Source: Benincasa hispida
Lineage: Eukaryota; Streptophyta; Magnoliopsida; Cucurbitales; Cucurbitaceae
DNA: 64,000 nucleotides
Assembly: GCF_009727055.1 (NCBI RefSeq)
Contig: NC_052354.1
Location: forward strand, 55,867,373-55,931,372
Direction: 5' to 3'
The notes under the pieces are model-generated. The model made no database searches. It worked only from the letters and a program-made list of their open reading frames with translations, and was not told the origin of the DNA. Below, in pieces: positions 11,491 to 21,832 of the stretch. Every line of letters begins with the position of its first letter. Positions within the stretch are counted from its first letter, which is position 1. The position numbers and the translations under genes were made by a program.

Positions 11491-11891
11491 CCAGTGGACA
11501 GATGACCTATATTTGATCTAGGTGTCGATGATGATAATGTTGAAAGTGGCAATAGGATGCTGAATGTGAAAGTGAAAGTGACGGTGATGATCATCATGGA
11601 GAAGACAATGATGAATGTGGAAGGGTGGAGGGAGGGGATGAACACGAGCATTCTGAGCACGAGCTGTCTCTTATACACATCTAGATGTGTATAAGAGACA
11701 GCCCTAGTTGATAGACGACCTATATTTGATCTAGGTGCGGATGATGATAGTGCTGAAAGTGGCAATAGGTCGACTAGTGATGGGGGTAGTTCTGAAAGTG
11801 AAAGTGACGGTGATGATCATCATGGAGAAGACAATGATGAATGTGGAAGAGTGGAGGGAGGGGATGAACACAAGCATTCTGAGCACGAGGA
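11491..11891 (+). repeat. Diverged duplicate flanking the adapter
   Basis: 11491-11663 and 11702-11891 are two versions of the acidic-linker exon (both contain GACCTATATTTGATCTAGGT and GATGATCATCATGGAGAAGA). The left version lacks about 25 bases present in the right one and differs at several positions. The adapter lies exactly between them. The likely cause is a chimeric mate-pair read, or two element copies merged by the assembler, rather than a real duplication. Confidence 0.8.
11664..11701. other. Nextera mate-pair junction adapter (contaminant)
   Basis: The 38 bases are the 19-bp Tn5 mosaic end CTGTCTCTTATACACATCT followed directly by its reverse complement. This is the known circularisation junction of Nextera mate-pair libraries. 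On the minus strand it encodes the tell-tale peptide SYTHLDVYKRQ seen in contaminated protein databases. It is not part of the genome. Confidence 0.97.
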
Positions 11892-13849
11892 TGCTGAATG
11901 TGGAGGGGTGGAAAAAGGGACATACACACCTAGTGATGATATGTTCCATGATGTGGTGGGGGATGTACGCGATGAGGACAAGTTGGACCCACCTGATGTC
12001 CATCTTGCGGACTCCCATAGAGAGCGATTTATGGATGAGGAGTGTCCTGAGTGTGCTACCTGCAGGGAAGAAGCCAATCCCGACGATTCTATTTATTCGT
12101 ACCTGCGAACCATTGACAGCTCACTATCGAGGTTGGATGGTTGTATATCGAATTTAGATATTCGTATATCTAATATGGAGGAAAACATGACAGACATGAA
12201 AGGACAATTGTCAGCCATCCTATCACTGTTGTAGTCTATGTGCAAGGTTTGCATTTACTATCATTTAATGTCTTTACGTGTTTAGTTTTTACCTGTTTGT
12301 GAACTTATCATTTTACTTTACTAATTGAAGGGTTCCATGGTGAATGAGGAGATGACAAGGTCACCCATCCCATCTCGGGATCCTGATACCACTAATGCGA
12401 CTATTCTGATACTCTCATCCCCCCTGTAGAGCCTCAAAATACCACCACTTCACCAACTCCCACCCCCCCTTTAGAGCCCGATACCACCACAACCCAACTG
12501 ATGTCGAACCTATACAGGTCGACGTCCCACAAACAGAGACCGACATGTCTGCCTTACTCACCATGCCACATACAGAGGCCGACATGTTTGACATCTCAGA
12601 GGCCGACACTTCTGGTATTGTTACGACCACAGAAGGAATTACACTAGTGAGTAATTTATTGATCAGTAATCTTTGTTTATATTTTTATATTTCTTGATGA
12701 GTAAATTTTTGTTATCTGTTTATGTAAGAATCTTGAAGAACTACTTGTAAAAGGAAAGTTGTTACAAGTATAGCTACGTCACTTGTAAAAGGAAAGTTGT
12801 TACAAGTACACCTCCAGCTCAAGTAAATAAGAAAAATGTGGTTAAGCATTCTTTCCCAGGTGTAGCCACGTCACTATCCAGAGCGATTGTCGCATACAAC
12901 GTAGCACATGACGTTCCACACAATGTCTTTACAAAAATGATGGGCTGGATCTCAGACGAGAATACCGACAATGATGTTCAAGAAAATTCCTTTAAACCAC
13001 TTTCCAAGTAATTCTTCAAGGAATTGATTTCCCCGAGTTCGTGGGTCGAGTGCGATGTAAGTTTCCAAGACTTGACTTCTTTACAGTTGAATATCTTGTA
13101 CTTTTACTGACATAGTAATTTTTTGTGCAGACCATAAATACTTTATTTCATTTTATGAAAGAAAAATTTTATACCCGGCTTTACATGTGCATGCACAAGT
13201 TCACCATCTTGCTAATGTAATGTTAAATTTTGATATATTTTTTTGTGCAGAGTCATTTTACTATCATATATTTTGTTACTCAACTTCTCATTTTATTTGG
13301 CAGAGTCACTTTAATGCTCATGGTGGGGTATTTAAACGAATAAAGAATAAGACACTTCTGAAGGCTACCCTAGCATAGGAGGATGAAGACACGTACAAGG
13401 ACTACATCACCGATAAATTCGATAACAAATGGGCACATGTGGATTTTGTTTATACGGCAATGAATACCAGTGAGCACTAGATGGTCCTTGCAATGGACAT
13501 TAACAGAGGCCACATATTCGTGTTGGATTCACTTCCGTTACACACACCAATGATAAAGCTGGTGAATTAGCTGGAGCCATTGACTGTCACAATACCATCT
13601 CTACTTCACTACTATGATGTGGATCGTTCAAAGCCGGACCTATCCACATCCCATTGGAAAATCTCGCGACCTACGAACGTCGACATATAGCACGGGCCGC
13701 TTGATTGTGGCATCTTTGCAATAAAATTACTAGAATACCTTGTGACTGGTGTTGATCCGTCCGTAATCACTCAGGAGAAAATGAGTGAATATAGGATGCA
13801 GTTAGTGTCTCAATTGTGGGCGAACACTCCGTATTTTTTATGTGTCTAA

Positions 13850-14404
13850 ACATGTATTTTTTGTGTATGTAAAAACATGTATTTTTTGTGTATGTAAAAA
13901 CATGTATTTTTTATGTATGTAAAACATGTATAAAATAATTTTATCAAAGTCCAAAGTTCAAAGTTCAATATTATACATTTTTATCAAAACATGTATAATT
14001 AAGCTACTGCTCTTTTCATTATATCAATGGTATATAAAACATTATATCAAAGTTCAAGGTTCAAAGTTCAAACATTGAGAGAGCGAGATTTTGAGAGAGA
14101 ACGAGATTGAGAGAGCGAGACTTTGAAAAAATAGAAAGTATGTTACAACATGAAGATTGCTATTATAGAAATACAGCTTGTTATTGTTTTTTTGTTTACA
14201 AGATGAAAGTATGATGTATGGAGTATGTTAAAGGTATGAAAAAGTATGAAGTATGTTACAAGTATGAAAAACTAGAAAGTATGTTACAAGTATGACGTAT
14301 GAAAAACTTATCAATGGTATTTATAACACATACCAATAAACCGTTACAAGATAATATGAGAGTATGTTACAAGATGACGTATGTTACAAGTTAGTTATAA
14401 ACTA
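13850..14404. other. Spacer between convergent MULE genes with small tandem repeats
   Basis: 13850-13931 holds three copies of a ~26-bp unit (ACATGTATTTTTTGTGTATG plus TAAAA). 14074-14125 has GAGAGAGCGAGATT units related to the subterminal arrays. 14200-14400 repeats AGTATGTTACAAGTATGA-like words. No gene is seen. Confidence 0.7.
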
Positions 14405-14991
14405 AACTAGATGGTGATTGTGTCACAGTTTCTGGCATTTTTAGCACGTCGCATGGTTGTGAGTGGTTAGCTACAATTTTGGCGGTTATGCCCATAATTA
14501 CCACACTGACCACATTTCATTTGTCTGCGAAATTCTCCTTTGGATGGTATTCTTCTCACTCTCTGTCATCCGGCTTGTGTCACAAACTTCGGAGGAAGAA
14601 TAGTCTTTTCTACATGTCTAGGAGGTCTCTTCCATTCAGATATGTGACCAAGTGGATTTATAGGCTCCACATATGCAGTCATTAGAAAGTCCACTATATA
14701 AAATCGACTGTAAAGACTTTGGATGGCTATATTCCGTTCCTTGACAGGAATAATTGCATGCGAACACAAGATACCAAGTGAGTCGAATTCCTTACACGTG
14801 CATTCCTTCGTGTGAAGATTGACAATACCGTCCAATCGATTATCTCGCACGTGGATCCGATAACAATCAATAGGCTCAACCCGATATCGTCTGCCTTTAT
14901 CGGCCTCACTTGCCAATCGGGTTTCACAGTAGTCAGAGTGCAATGTCATTCGAGATGCCCAGTAATTCCTCGTTCGTAGAACCACGATTGG

Positions 14992-16846
14992 TGTGGGATT
15001 GTATCAACAACAGTGGAAGTACAAGGATCATCTAAGCACTCAAATTCACTAATTTTGGCATAATATAAAGCATGCTTCTGCAGAAAAAATGGGTTTCAGG
15101 ATATACCTCTTGTAGAACTTCTTCAAAGCTCCTTCTCCAGCTGCAATCTTCTTCATATCTTGTTGTAGACCACCTCAAGATCATCTCCACTATTCTCTTG
15201 ATTCTCTAGATTGAGTTGTGGGACTCAAAACAAGCTTGAATCAAGGGATGAAGGAGAAAAACTCACTGCAGCAACCTTGTTGAAGGATCATTCTTCAAAC
15301 CGAATTTTCTCTAAAATTCACTATAGATTGCATGCTCAATTTTCACTCCAATCTCTTCATTATATTTCAGATCAACATGCAAAGAGAAGAGTTGCATGAG
15401 TTGCAGCTCATGCTTAAAGAAGACAAAGCCAAGATATTGCAATATGTGTGAGCTAGTTCAGAGATGGATAATGGAAAAACTTTTTTTTCCATTTTGTGTG
15501 TTTTGTTTACCAATTTTCCAATTTTATCTAAAAATAAAAATTTGATTTTATAAAATCTATTTTGATTTTAAAAAAGAAATTTAAGTTAATTTCATAAATT
15601 ATATTTAAATAAAACTTAATTAATTTAATATCAAATATTTAATTAATTTTAACACATGTTCATCTTTATATATTTAAATCATATTTAAATAATATAAATT
15701 CCCTATTCCGTTTAATTCTAAGATTAAACATATAAATTATATCTCATATAATTACTAATTCCCTTAATTCTAATTTGAACGTTTCAAATATAAATTATCC
15801 GCTATTCTAGAGCTAGTCCGTTACGAGCTAGTAAGGGGACCTCGCGGACTTACAGATCATGACTCCAATGATCGAGATTAATTGGCTAAAGCATTAGATC
15901 AAATTAATCCTCATTCGTTAACTAATGGGTTTATTCCACTAAAGCCCATAGTTTCACTCCTCTCACTGTAGATATATTATGTACACATGATTTAATCATA
16001 ATCAGCAGTCGACCCTTCACAGGTTGTTCCAAATAATGGCTGGTCAAATATTTTTTTTACCCTCGAGATTACGTTTTATTCCTTAATTCCCTACTGATCC
16101 TCTAATGAACAATTGGTTTGTGATCCAATCACAAACCAAACTCTCTTAGCCCAGTGAGAGGGTAGGCCCCCTTTTCAAGACCTGGATTCAGTACTTGAGA
16201 GAAACACCTTTATTTATCCTTAATCGGGTAGGCGTGAACTCCGTCTTGCACCCTATGTCCCCAGCTATCTATCCGGTCTTACCCCTGAAATGGGAGTCTT
16301 ATGGAGCCGGTGTTGTTGAGTCAACCCTCAATTATGCAAATCTAAGGACAATTCCGAATAAACGAGTCATAGTTAGCTCAAGATGAAGATCGAGTTACCT
16401 GGATCATCTAGGTGAAATAGTCAGTCTTAAACATGTAAACAGCGTTATAAAGCAAGAGTGACTTATTTCTTGTGCCTGATCTAATGCAAACTCATTGCAT
16501 AGAACGCCCCCACTCCTCATGTCATAACATGTACAAATTAGGATCACATCGTATGTAGCACTTTACAACTCTTTGTAACAACTACAGAGTAGGCCGCATC
16601 CAATGGTGTTACCAGAAAGGTAGCCACAACCTCATTCATGTACCATAGATCATTTTGACTATTTACTCGAACCCGATCCACTCTTATATCTCCACATAAA
16701 GTTCAAGTACTCATACAATAGTCATGGGTCTTAGTTTATTGGATTTAGACTTTTATACAATTTATGAGATCAATAACAAGTATATTGATAATAAAAAATG
16801 TTTATCATTTTACAAACTACGAGTTTTAAAGACATAAAACCCAACA
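14992..16846 (-). mobile_element. Solo copia LTR inside the MULE transposase, copy B
   Basis: 1855 bp with TG...CA ends when read on the minus strand (start TGTTGGGTTTTATGTC at 16846, end CAATCCCACA at 14992). It is flanked by an exact 5-bp target duplication ATTGG at 14987-14991 and 16847-16851. There is no internal domain, so it is a solo LTR from recombination. It is younger than the MULE it interrupts. Its sequence has diverged from the copies at 6940, 27086 and 60909 but keeps the same landmarks (a GTTGTTACAAAGAGTTG-like stretch; the GATCCTTGTACTTCC end). Confidence 0.92.
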
Positions 16847-18239
16847 ATTGGAGCATTCCTCTAACATGTTCAATTAAGCATACTATGGGCAATAGTTGAT
16901 ACTCTTTAGTTAACGAATTGAAATACTCTGCACTGTTAGATGTCATGTTATCATATCTTTGTTCTATTTGGTAAACCCGTGCCCACCTTTGAAGATCGAT
17001 GTCTTCCAGATATTTCGTGACAGCATCGTCTCGAAAACTACGGAGTTCGTCCCATTTTGTCTGGAACTCTGTCATACGAAATGCCCTTGCTGCATCTCTA
17101 AATATCCCAACAACCATGTTATCCTTAAAGTTTGTAACAAGATTTTGTTCTATATGCCATGTGCATAATCCATGAAATGTCGTGGGAAAAAATGCACGAA
17201 TAATATTGCTGATAGATACCATCCGATCAGACACAAACACCATATTATCGGGTTTTTCGATACTGCATTTCAACTTTGACATAAACTATTTTCATGATCG
17301 ATCGATTTCATTGTCCACTATTGTATATGCTAGTGGGTATAATTGATTGTTCCCGTCCATAGAAACCGCAACCAACATGGTGCCTTTGTATTTTCCTTTC
17401 AAGTGTGACCCATCAACAATTATCACAGGCTGACAGCTTGTGAAACCTCTAATACAAGGCCCTAATGCCATAAACATATACTTGAAATGCACCTCATCTT
17501 CAAGTTCGATCTCAAAGACTGTACCCGGATTCTCTATTTTTAACACTTCTCCATAAGCATGTAGTATGAAGTATGAGTATTCTGGACTACCTCTAGTGAG
17601 ATCATATGCGGCTTCCCTTACACGCCACACTTTATCATAACTTATGTTCACGCCATAATCTCTCCTTATATCCTCAATGATATGACAAGGTTTACAAATA
17701 CATCCTATTCCCATGAACTTATCTTTGATCAACTGACCAACAGCCATAGTAATTGCTTGTCTATGGTCGTGATTCAGAATTCCAATGGAACATGTGTGCG
17801 AACTGCAGTACTTTGTGATCTTGAATATATCAGACCCTTCCATTTTCACTGCATGAAGGTTCCACTTACAAGTCTCCCCAATACATTTGACAGTGAACAG
17901 AGATTTGGTTGACTTCCTGACCCTAAATTCAAAATTTTTGTTGATAGACAAAATAGATAATCTCATTTTCAAGTCCTTTTTACTCAAAAATAGTTGACCA
18001 ACTTCAACACCCTCTGTCCCAGATAAAGAGGTACCACGCATAATCAACTCTGTCCTATGACTTAAATACACAGATGGTGGAACCACTGAAGCTGCTATAG
18101 AACGACGCACATCTCCATGATCACGATCCATTTCATTCAATCCTGTTGATTGCTCATTAACATCCACTGAAGGACCACAACTTTGCTCTAGATGACCACA
18201 ATCCATATAATTGAATCTAGATGGTCTCTCATTAGCAAC

Positions 18240-18386
18240 AACTGAAGTACCGCCCAATTTTGAATTCAATCTTGCTGGATTAGTGCGGTCGTTGTCTAGT
18301 GATAATGTTGATGGTACAGTGTTGGTAGACAATGGAATATCATCCTCTTCCTGACGAAACTGAAGTACCGCCCAATTTTGAATTCA
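18240..18386 (-). repeat. 29-bp direct repeat in the transposase 5' region
   Basis: A 29-bp word starting AACTGAAGTACCGCCCAATT occurs at 18240-18268 and again, identical, at 18358-18386. The intervening 89 bases would belong to the N-terminal linker of the transposase. The cause may be an internal duplication or an assembly join. Confidence 0.85.
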
Positions 18387-18779
18387 TAACTCACATTTCC
18401 AAACCCCATTCTAATATTTCCATCCTAATTCGATTACAGCGTTACAGATAACTGAAGTCTACTAAGGTCTTCTCGAAAAAGAAGGAAGCGAACATCATCA
18501 TCATTTCTTATGTATTGTGGAGGGGCTTCATATTCAAGCTTATATTTAACTCTCAGTATAAGATCAAACTCTAAAAAATTGACATTTGTAATCCTGTAAA
18601 TGTGAGATTTAAGTTCTTCATACTTCAATGAAACTGTTTCATAATGATTCCTGTCAATTGTCCCCAATATACGAAATTCCATTCTCATCCCAATCACCTC
18701 CATATCGAATAAATAGATACTTTTCTAACATCCTAAAAAGCAAGATAACATTTGTCATTAAGTTGTACAAGCAATTGAA

Positions 18780-18965
18780 GTGTACTCTCGCTCTCTTTTA
18801 ATCTCACCCTCTCTCTTAATCTCGCTCTCTCTCTAATCTCGCTCTCTCTCGTAATCTCGCACTCTCTCGTAATCTCGCTCTCTCTTAATCTCGCTCTCTC
18901 TCTTACTCTTGCTCTCTCACTTACTCTTACTCTTTCTCGCTCTCGTTCTATCTCTCACTCTTTAT
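18780..18965 (-). repeat. GAGAGCGA-rich subterminal array (right)
   Basis: TCTCGCTCTCTC, TAATCTCGCTCTC and related units; the reverse complement matches the GAGAGAGCGA array at 10015-10330. A few further copies lie at 19280-19320. Confidence 0.8.
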
Positions 18966-19337
18966 CTCTCCCAATACAAAATTTCGTAATGCTACCTTTT
19001 CAGAAATAACACAGCAAAAATAATTAAACAAACTCAAAATAATGAAACACCTTTCTGAAAAACCTGTTTCATTTTGAAAAAACCTCGTCTTGGAAATCCT
19101 CGTTCGAAAATTCTCCGTTCAACAAAACACCGTAAAAAACCAGAGAAGTAATCACCATTGAAATTTAAAGAAATCATCATTATATTGTGTTTAGGTATTA
19201 TTGATTTGAGGTTTCCATCGAGAAAATTGTCAAATCATTCATGCACTGACGAGCAATCACATAAAACCAGGAAATTTCAAGCAAGAGCGAGAGTGTTTAA
19301 TCAGACGAGAGCGAGACTTACCTCATGAGGCACTTGT

Positions 19338-19461
19338 GAGGGCAATTTACGTAATTTGGTATGGCAATGATGTCAGTAGAGGATCAATTGACATTATTTT
19401 TTAAAAAATTGGTCTTTTGACATTTTGGACCCAAAAAATGGGTCATCCGTACAAATTTTCC
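19338..19461 (-). repeat. Right terminal inverted repeat of the large MULE
   Basis: Reverse complement of 9557-9681, ending AAATTTTCC at 19461, followed by the 9-bp target copy AAGAAAATG. Confidence 0.9.
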
Positions 19462-19690
19462 AAGAAAATGGAATTCCTTCCTATTCTCCTTTATGTTTTT
19501 TCCATTCTCTTCCTTTCCACTTTTAAAACAACAATTCTTGCACTTGATTTCCAATACTAAACTCCAGAATTAATTTCCACTTAAATGATTTAAATTCCAA
19601 CAATTACACTTAAATGTCCAAAATTCCAAAAACGCCCTCAATTAAAAGAAATTACTGAAATTACATCCCAACAAAATTTGGGGTGTTACA
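19462..19690. mobile_element. Gypsy-type LTR, segment 3 of 3 (right end)
   Basis: Ends GGGGTGTTACA at 19690, parallel to GGATGTTACA at the right end of the complete LTR at 31620. The preceding AT-rich, AAAATTCCAAAA-type sequence also resembles the end of that LTR. The next base begins copia coding sequence, so this LTR seems to have inserted into the copia remnant. Confidence 0.5.
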
Positions 19691-21420
19691 TATCTAAATG
19701 GTCCACTTGGTGGATTAATGGGTCCACATATATCACCATGAATTCCTTCTAAAAATGCAGGTGATTCAGTCTCCACTTTAGCTGGTGATGGTCTAATTAT
19801 CAATTTTCCTTGAGAGCAAGCATCACATGATAATTCATTAGATTGAAGAATCTTCTAGTTCTTCAATGGGTGTCCATTTGAATTCTCGATAGTTCTCCTC
19901 ATCATTATAAATCCTGGATGACCCAATCAGTCATGCCAAATTTTAAATGTCTCAATTCATGAACTTGAAGTTCATTGTTGCATATGTTTCAATTACTCGT
20001 ATAAGGGTAAAATACAATCCAGAAGATAAAGCAGACAACTCTTCCAATATATGTTTTTCATTTTAGACAGTGGATATGATATATAGATATTCCATATTAT
20101 CCTTACTATCACTCTCATTATGATAACCATTGCAACGTATATCTTTAAAACCAAGTAGATTTCTCTTTGATTGACTAGAAAACAATGCATTATCAATTGT
20201 AAATTTTGTTTCACTAGGCAAAATAATATTTGCTTTTCCAAATCCTTCAACCAAGTTTGCAGAACTTGATATTGCATTGACTTTTGCTTCTAGCATTGTC
20301 AGTTTAGAAAAATATTTTTTACTTGTAAGTATTGCATGTATAGTTGTATTGTCTACCAGACCTAGATCTTTTTTACTCATTTTTTAGTCACCCAATATAT
20401 AAAAATGATCCAGATTTCTTCAATAAAGAAAATAATTACAACAAGACAAACAAGATTTGGAATATACAAAGGTTAATATATATTAAGAGAAGAAAAAAAA
20501 ACATGGAGATGAAAAATAAAAAAAACAACATTAAATCTAGATATTTTCAAAGTCAAAGGAAACACTTGATGTTCTATCAATTCTGCTGATTTTCTCTTCA
20601 AGAGATTCAAAAAAATCTGCCACATCCAAATTTTTTGTGTGGAATGGGTCAAATATGTCATTATCTTGGTATGCAAAATTTGTTTCCACATTTTTCTCTT
20701 TTTTCTTCAAGGAGACTTGATAGAGATCAATTAAGTGTTTTGACGTACGACAGGTACGTGACCAATACCCAATCATTCCGCATCGGAAGCATTTATTTTC
20801 AACAATCTTTGTACTTTTATCTTGAGCTTTTCCTTTGTGATCATCATTGTGTGGTTCTTTTGAAATTTAAATGATTAGAATGACCACTACAAAAATAATA
20901 ATTATTTCTTCCTCTACCATGGTCACGACCTCGATCACAATTATTATTAAAATTCACAAAATTCACTTTAGGGAATGGTGTTGTTCCGATTTGTCAAGAT
21001 TCATGATTTTTCATCAATAACTCGTTATTTTGTTCGGCCATGAGAAGACATGTAATTAATTCAGAATATTGTTTAAAACCTTTCTCTCGATATTGCTACT
21101 GTAGGAGCATATCCGAAATGTAAAAAAATGTCTTTTCTAACATATTGATTTAAAATTTTGGAGCCTCGAGCTCATCCATTTACAACGAGCTTTTGGGAAA
21201 AAAATTTGTTTTCTGATGATCATATTTTTATGGCATTCAGGTGTACGTTGGCATCAAGAACTAATGACAAATAATTATTACCAATAATATCAAATACTAA
21301 AAATTCTAATTTTGTAATATTTTTCATAGTAACACTATTACAAAATATTATATTTATATTAGAAATTTAATATACTAAATATGTAAAATAACATTTAATT
21401 TATTAATTATAACGAAGAGG
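19691..21420 (-). pseudogene. Copia gag-protease-preintegrase remnant
   Basis: Minus-strand copia protein pieces in order: gag tail (about 20880-21110, GFKQYSELITCLLMAEQNNE); a gag zinc knuckle CFRCGMIGYWSRTC (about 20755-20800) with Tyr where the zinc-binding His is expected; an aspartic-protease-like segment in ORF 20063-20380 (VDNTTIHAIL, where DSGTTH is usual; ALFSSQSKRNLLGFKDIRCN); then the GAG-preintegrase region (HPGFIMMRRTIENSNGHPLK, SCDACSQGK, GDICGPINPPSGPF; about 19691-19990). Frameshifts and stops break it, and integrase and reverse transcriptase are missing beyond 19691. Confidence 0.8.
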
Positions 21421-21830
21421 AAAAAACCGACCTACCTTTAGTAGGGGAAACGACAGGAGCTCGTGCTAATAACGTATTGTGAATTTGCGGGGGAAAACGA
21501 GGCACAACGAGAATATGAATATTAATAAATATATAAACAAATAAAATAAAATAATAGGAAATAGGAAATTTCTTAAAAAATCTCCACTTTCTCCAAAATT
21601 GGTGGAGTTTCAACCAATGTAAATATCTCTACAAAATCCACAAATGACTACTTATTTATGGAAAATTTTGGCAAGTAGGAAGTGACACACTTGGACACTA
21701 TGTATATATGGTTGAATGACACATAGTCAACAGATGTGATAATTAGAAAATGACACTTGACATTGGACACTAAGCATAGCACTAATGGGCATCTACTATT
21801 ATTATATAATATTTATAATAATAGTGAAAT
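21421..21830 (-). mobile_element. Probable 5' LTR of the minus-strand copia
   Basis: Lies upstream of the gag remnant on the minus strand. It ends with CGTTATTAGCACGAGCTCC (about 21455-21473), close to the phrase AACACGTTATCAGCACGAGC that marks the LTR/leader junction of common plant copia elements, and it has a TATA-like ATAAATAAG further upstream. Exact ends and target duplication were not found. Confidence 0.45.
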
Positions 21831-21832
21831 AT

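Larger units (their letters stand above)
10413..13849 (+). pseudogene. Ulp1-like (C48) SUMO-protease pseudogene of the MULE
   Basis: The start ATG at 10413 opens a region like DUF1985 (MATCFRIPIADRFPSQV, FSKDDFLLMTGLW), cut by TAG at 10752-10754 and resuming at 10788-11084. An acidic linker (Asp/Glu/Ser-rich, about 11710-12060) and a short coiled coil (LSRLDGCISNLDIRISNM, 12118-12171) follow, then introns and fragments. The C-terminal cysteine-protease domain is readable from about 13380 to the TAA at 13847-13849. It keeps the triad: His in SEH (13475-13477), Asp in FVLDSLP (13526-13528) and Cys in LDCGIFA (13706-13708). Three in-frame TAG stops interrupt it at 13478, 13568 and 13688; the first replaces the expected Trp after His, and the third probably a Gln. 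A sequencing adapter at 11664-11701 further spoils the model. By family it would remove ubiquitin-like modifiers; here it is dead. Confidence 0.85.
14405..18714 (-). pseudogene. MuDR-type transposase pseudogene of the large MULE
   Basis: On the minus strand from an ATG at 18703: an N-terminal region (18434-18703); a MuDR DNA-binding domain (LKMRLSILSINKNFEFRVRK ... CKWNLHAVKM) and the first half of the MULE transposase core with catalytic VDGSHLKGKYKGT (ORF 17292-18332); then, past two adjacent nonsense codons (TGA 17292-17294, TAG 17286-17288, both where Trp is expected), the second half with SDRMVSI and CTWHIEQNL. A solo LTR (14992-16846) splits the gene just before the C-terminal SWIM finger (CTCKEFDSLGILCSHA, ORF 14566-14985). 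A CCHC knuckle (CGQCGNYGHNRQNC) lies at about 14475-14515. Removing the LTR and one target copy rejoins LQ-SWFYER, with a 1-base loss before RNYWASRM. It cannot be functional. Confidence 0.9.
9557..19461. mobile_element. Complete CUMULE-like Mutator element with Ulp1 gene
   Basis: A terminal inverted repeat of about 125 bp lies at 9557-9681 and is matched in inverse by 19338-19461; both hold TACGGATGACCCATTTTTTG and GGGTCCAAAATGTCAAA. The flanks AAGAAAAGG (9548-9556) and AAGAAAATG (19462-19470) agree at 8 of 9 bases, the target-duplication length of Mutator elements. Inside are a rightward Ulp1-like protease pseudogene (10413-13849) and a leftward MuDR transposase pseudogene (14405-18714), arranged convergently. 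MULEs with Ulp1-like genes are known in plants (CUMULE in melon, Kaonashi in Arabidopsis). The element is about 9.9 kb now, and about 8.0 kb without the solo LTR inside it. Confidence 0.88.

Noticed and set aside
11664..11701. Perfect 38-bp palindrome as a transposon end or terminator
   Set aside because: It is exactly the Tn5 mosaic end and its complement, i.e. a library adapter.
11394..11765. 123-codon minus-strand ORF
   Set aside because: Antisense to the MULE protease and reads through the adapter (SYTHLDVYKRQ).
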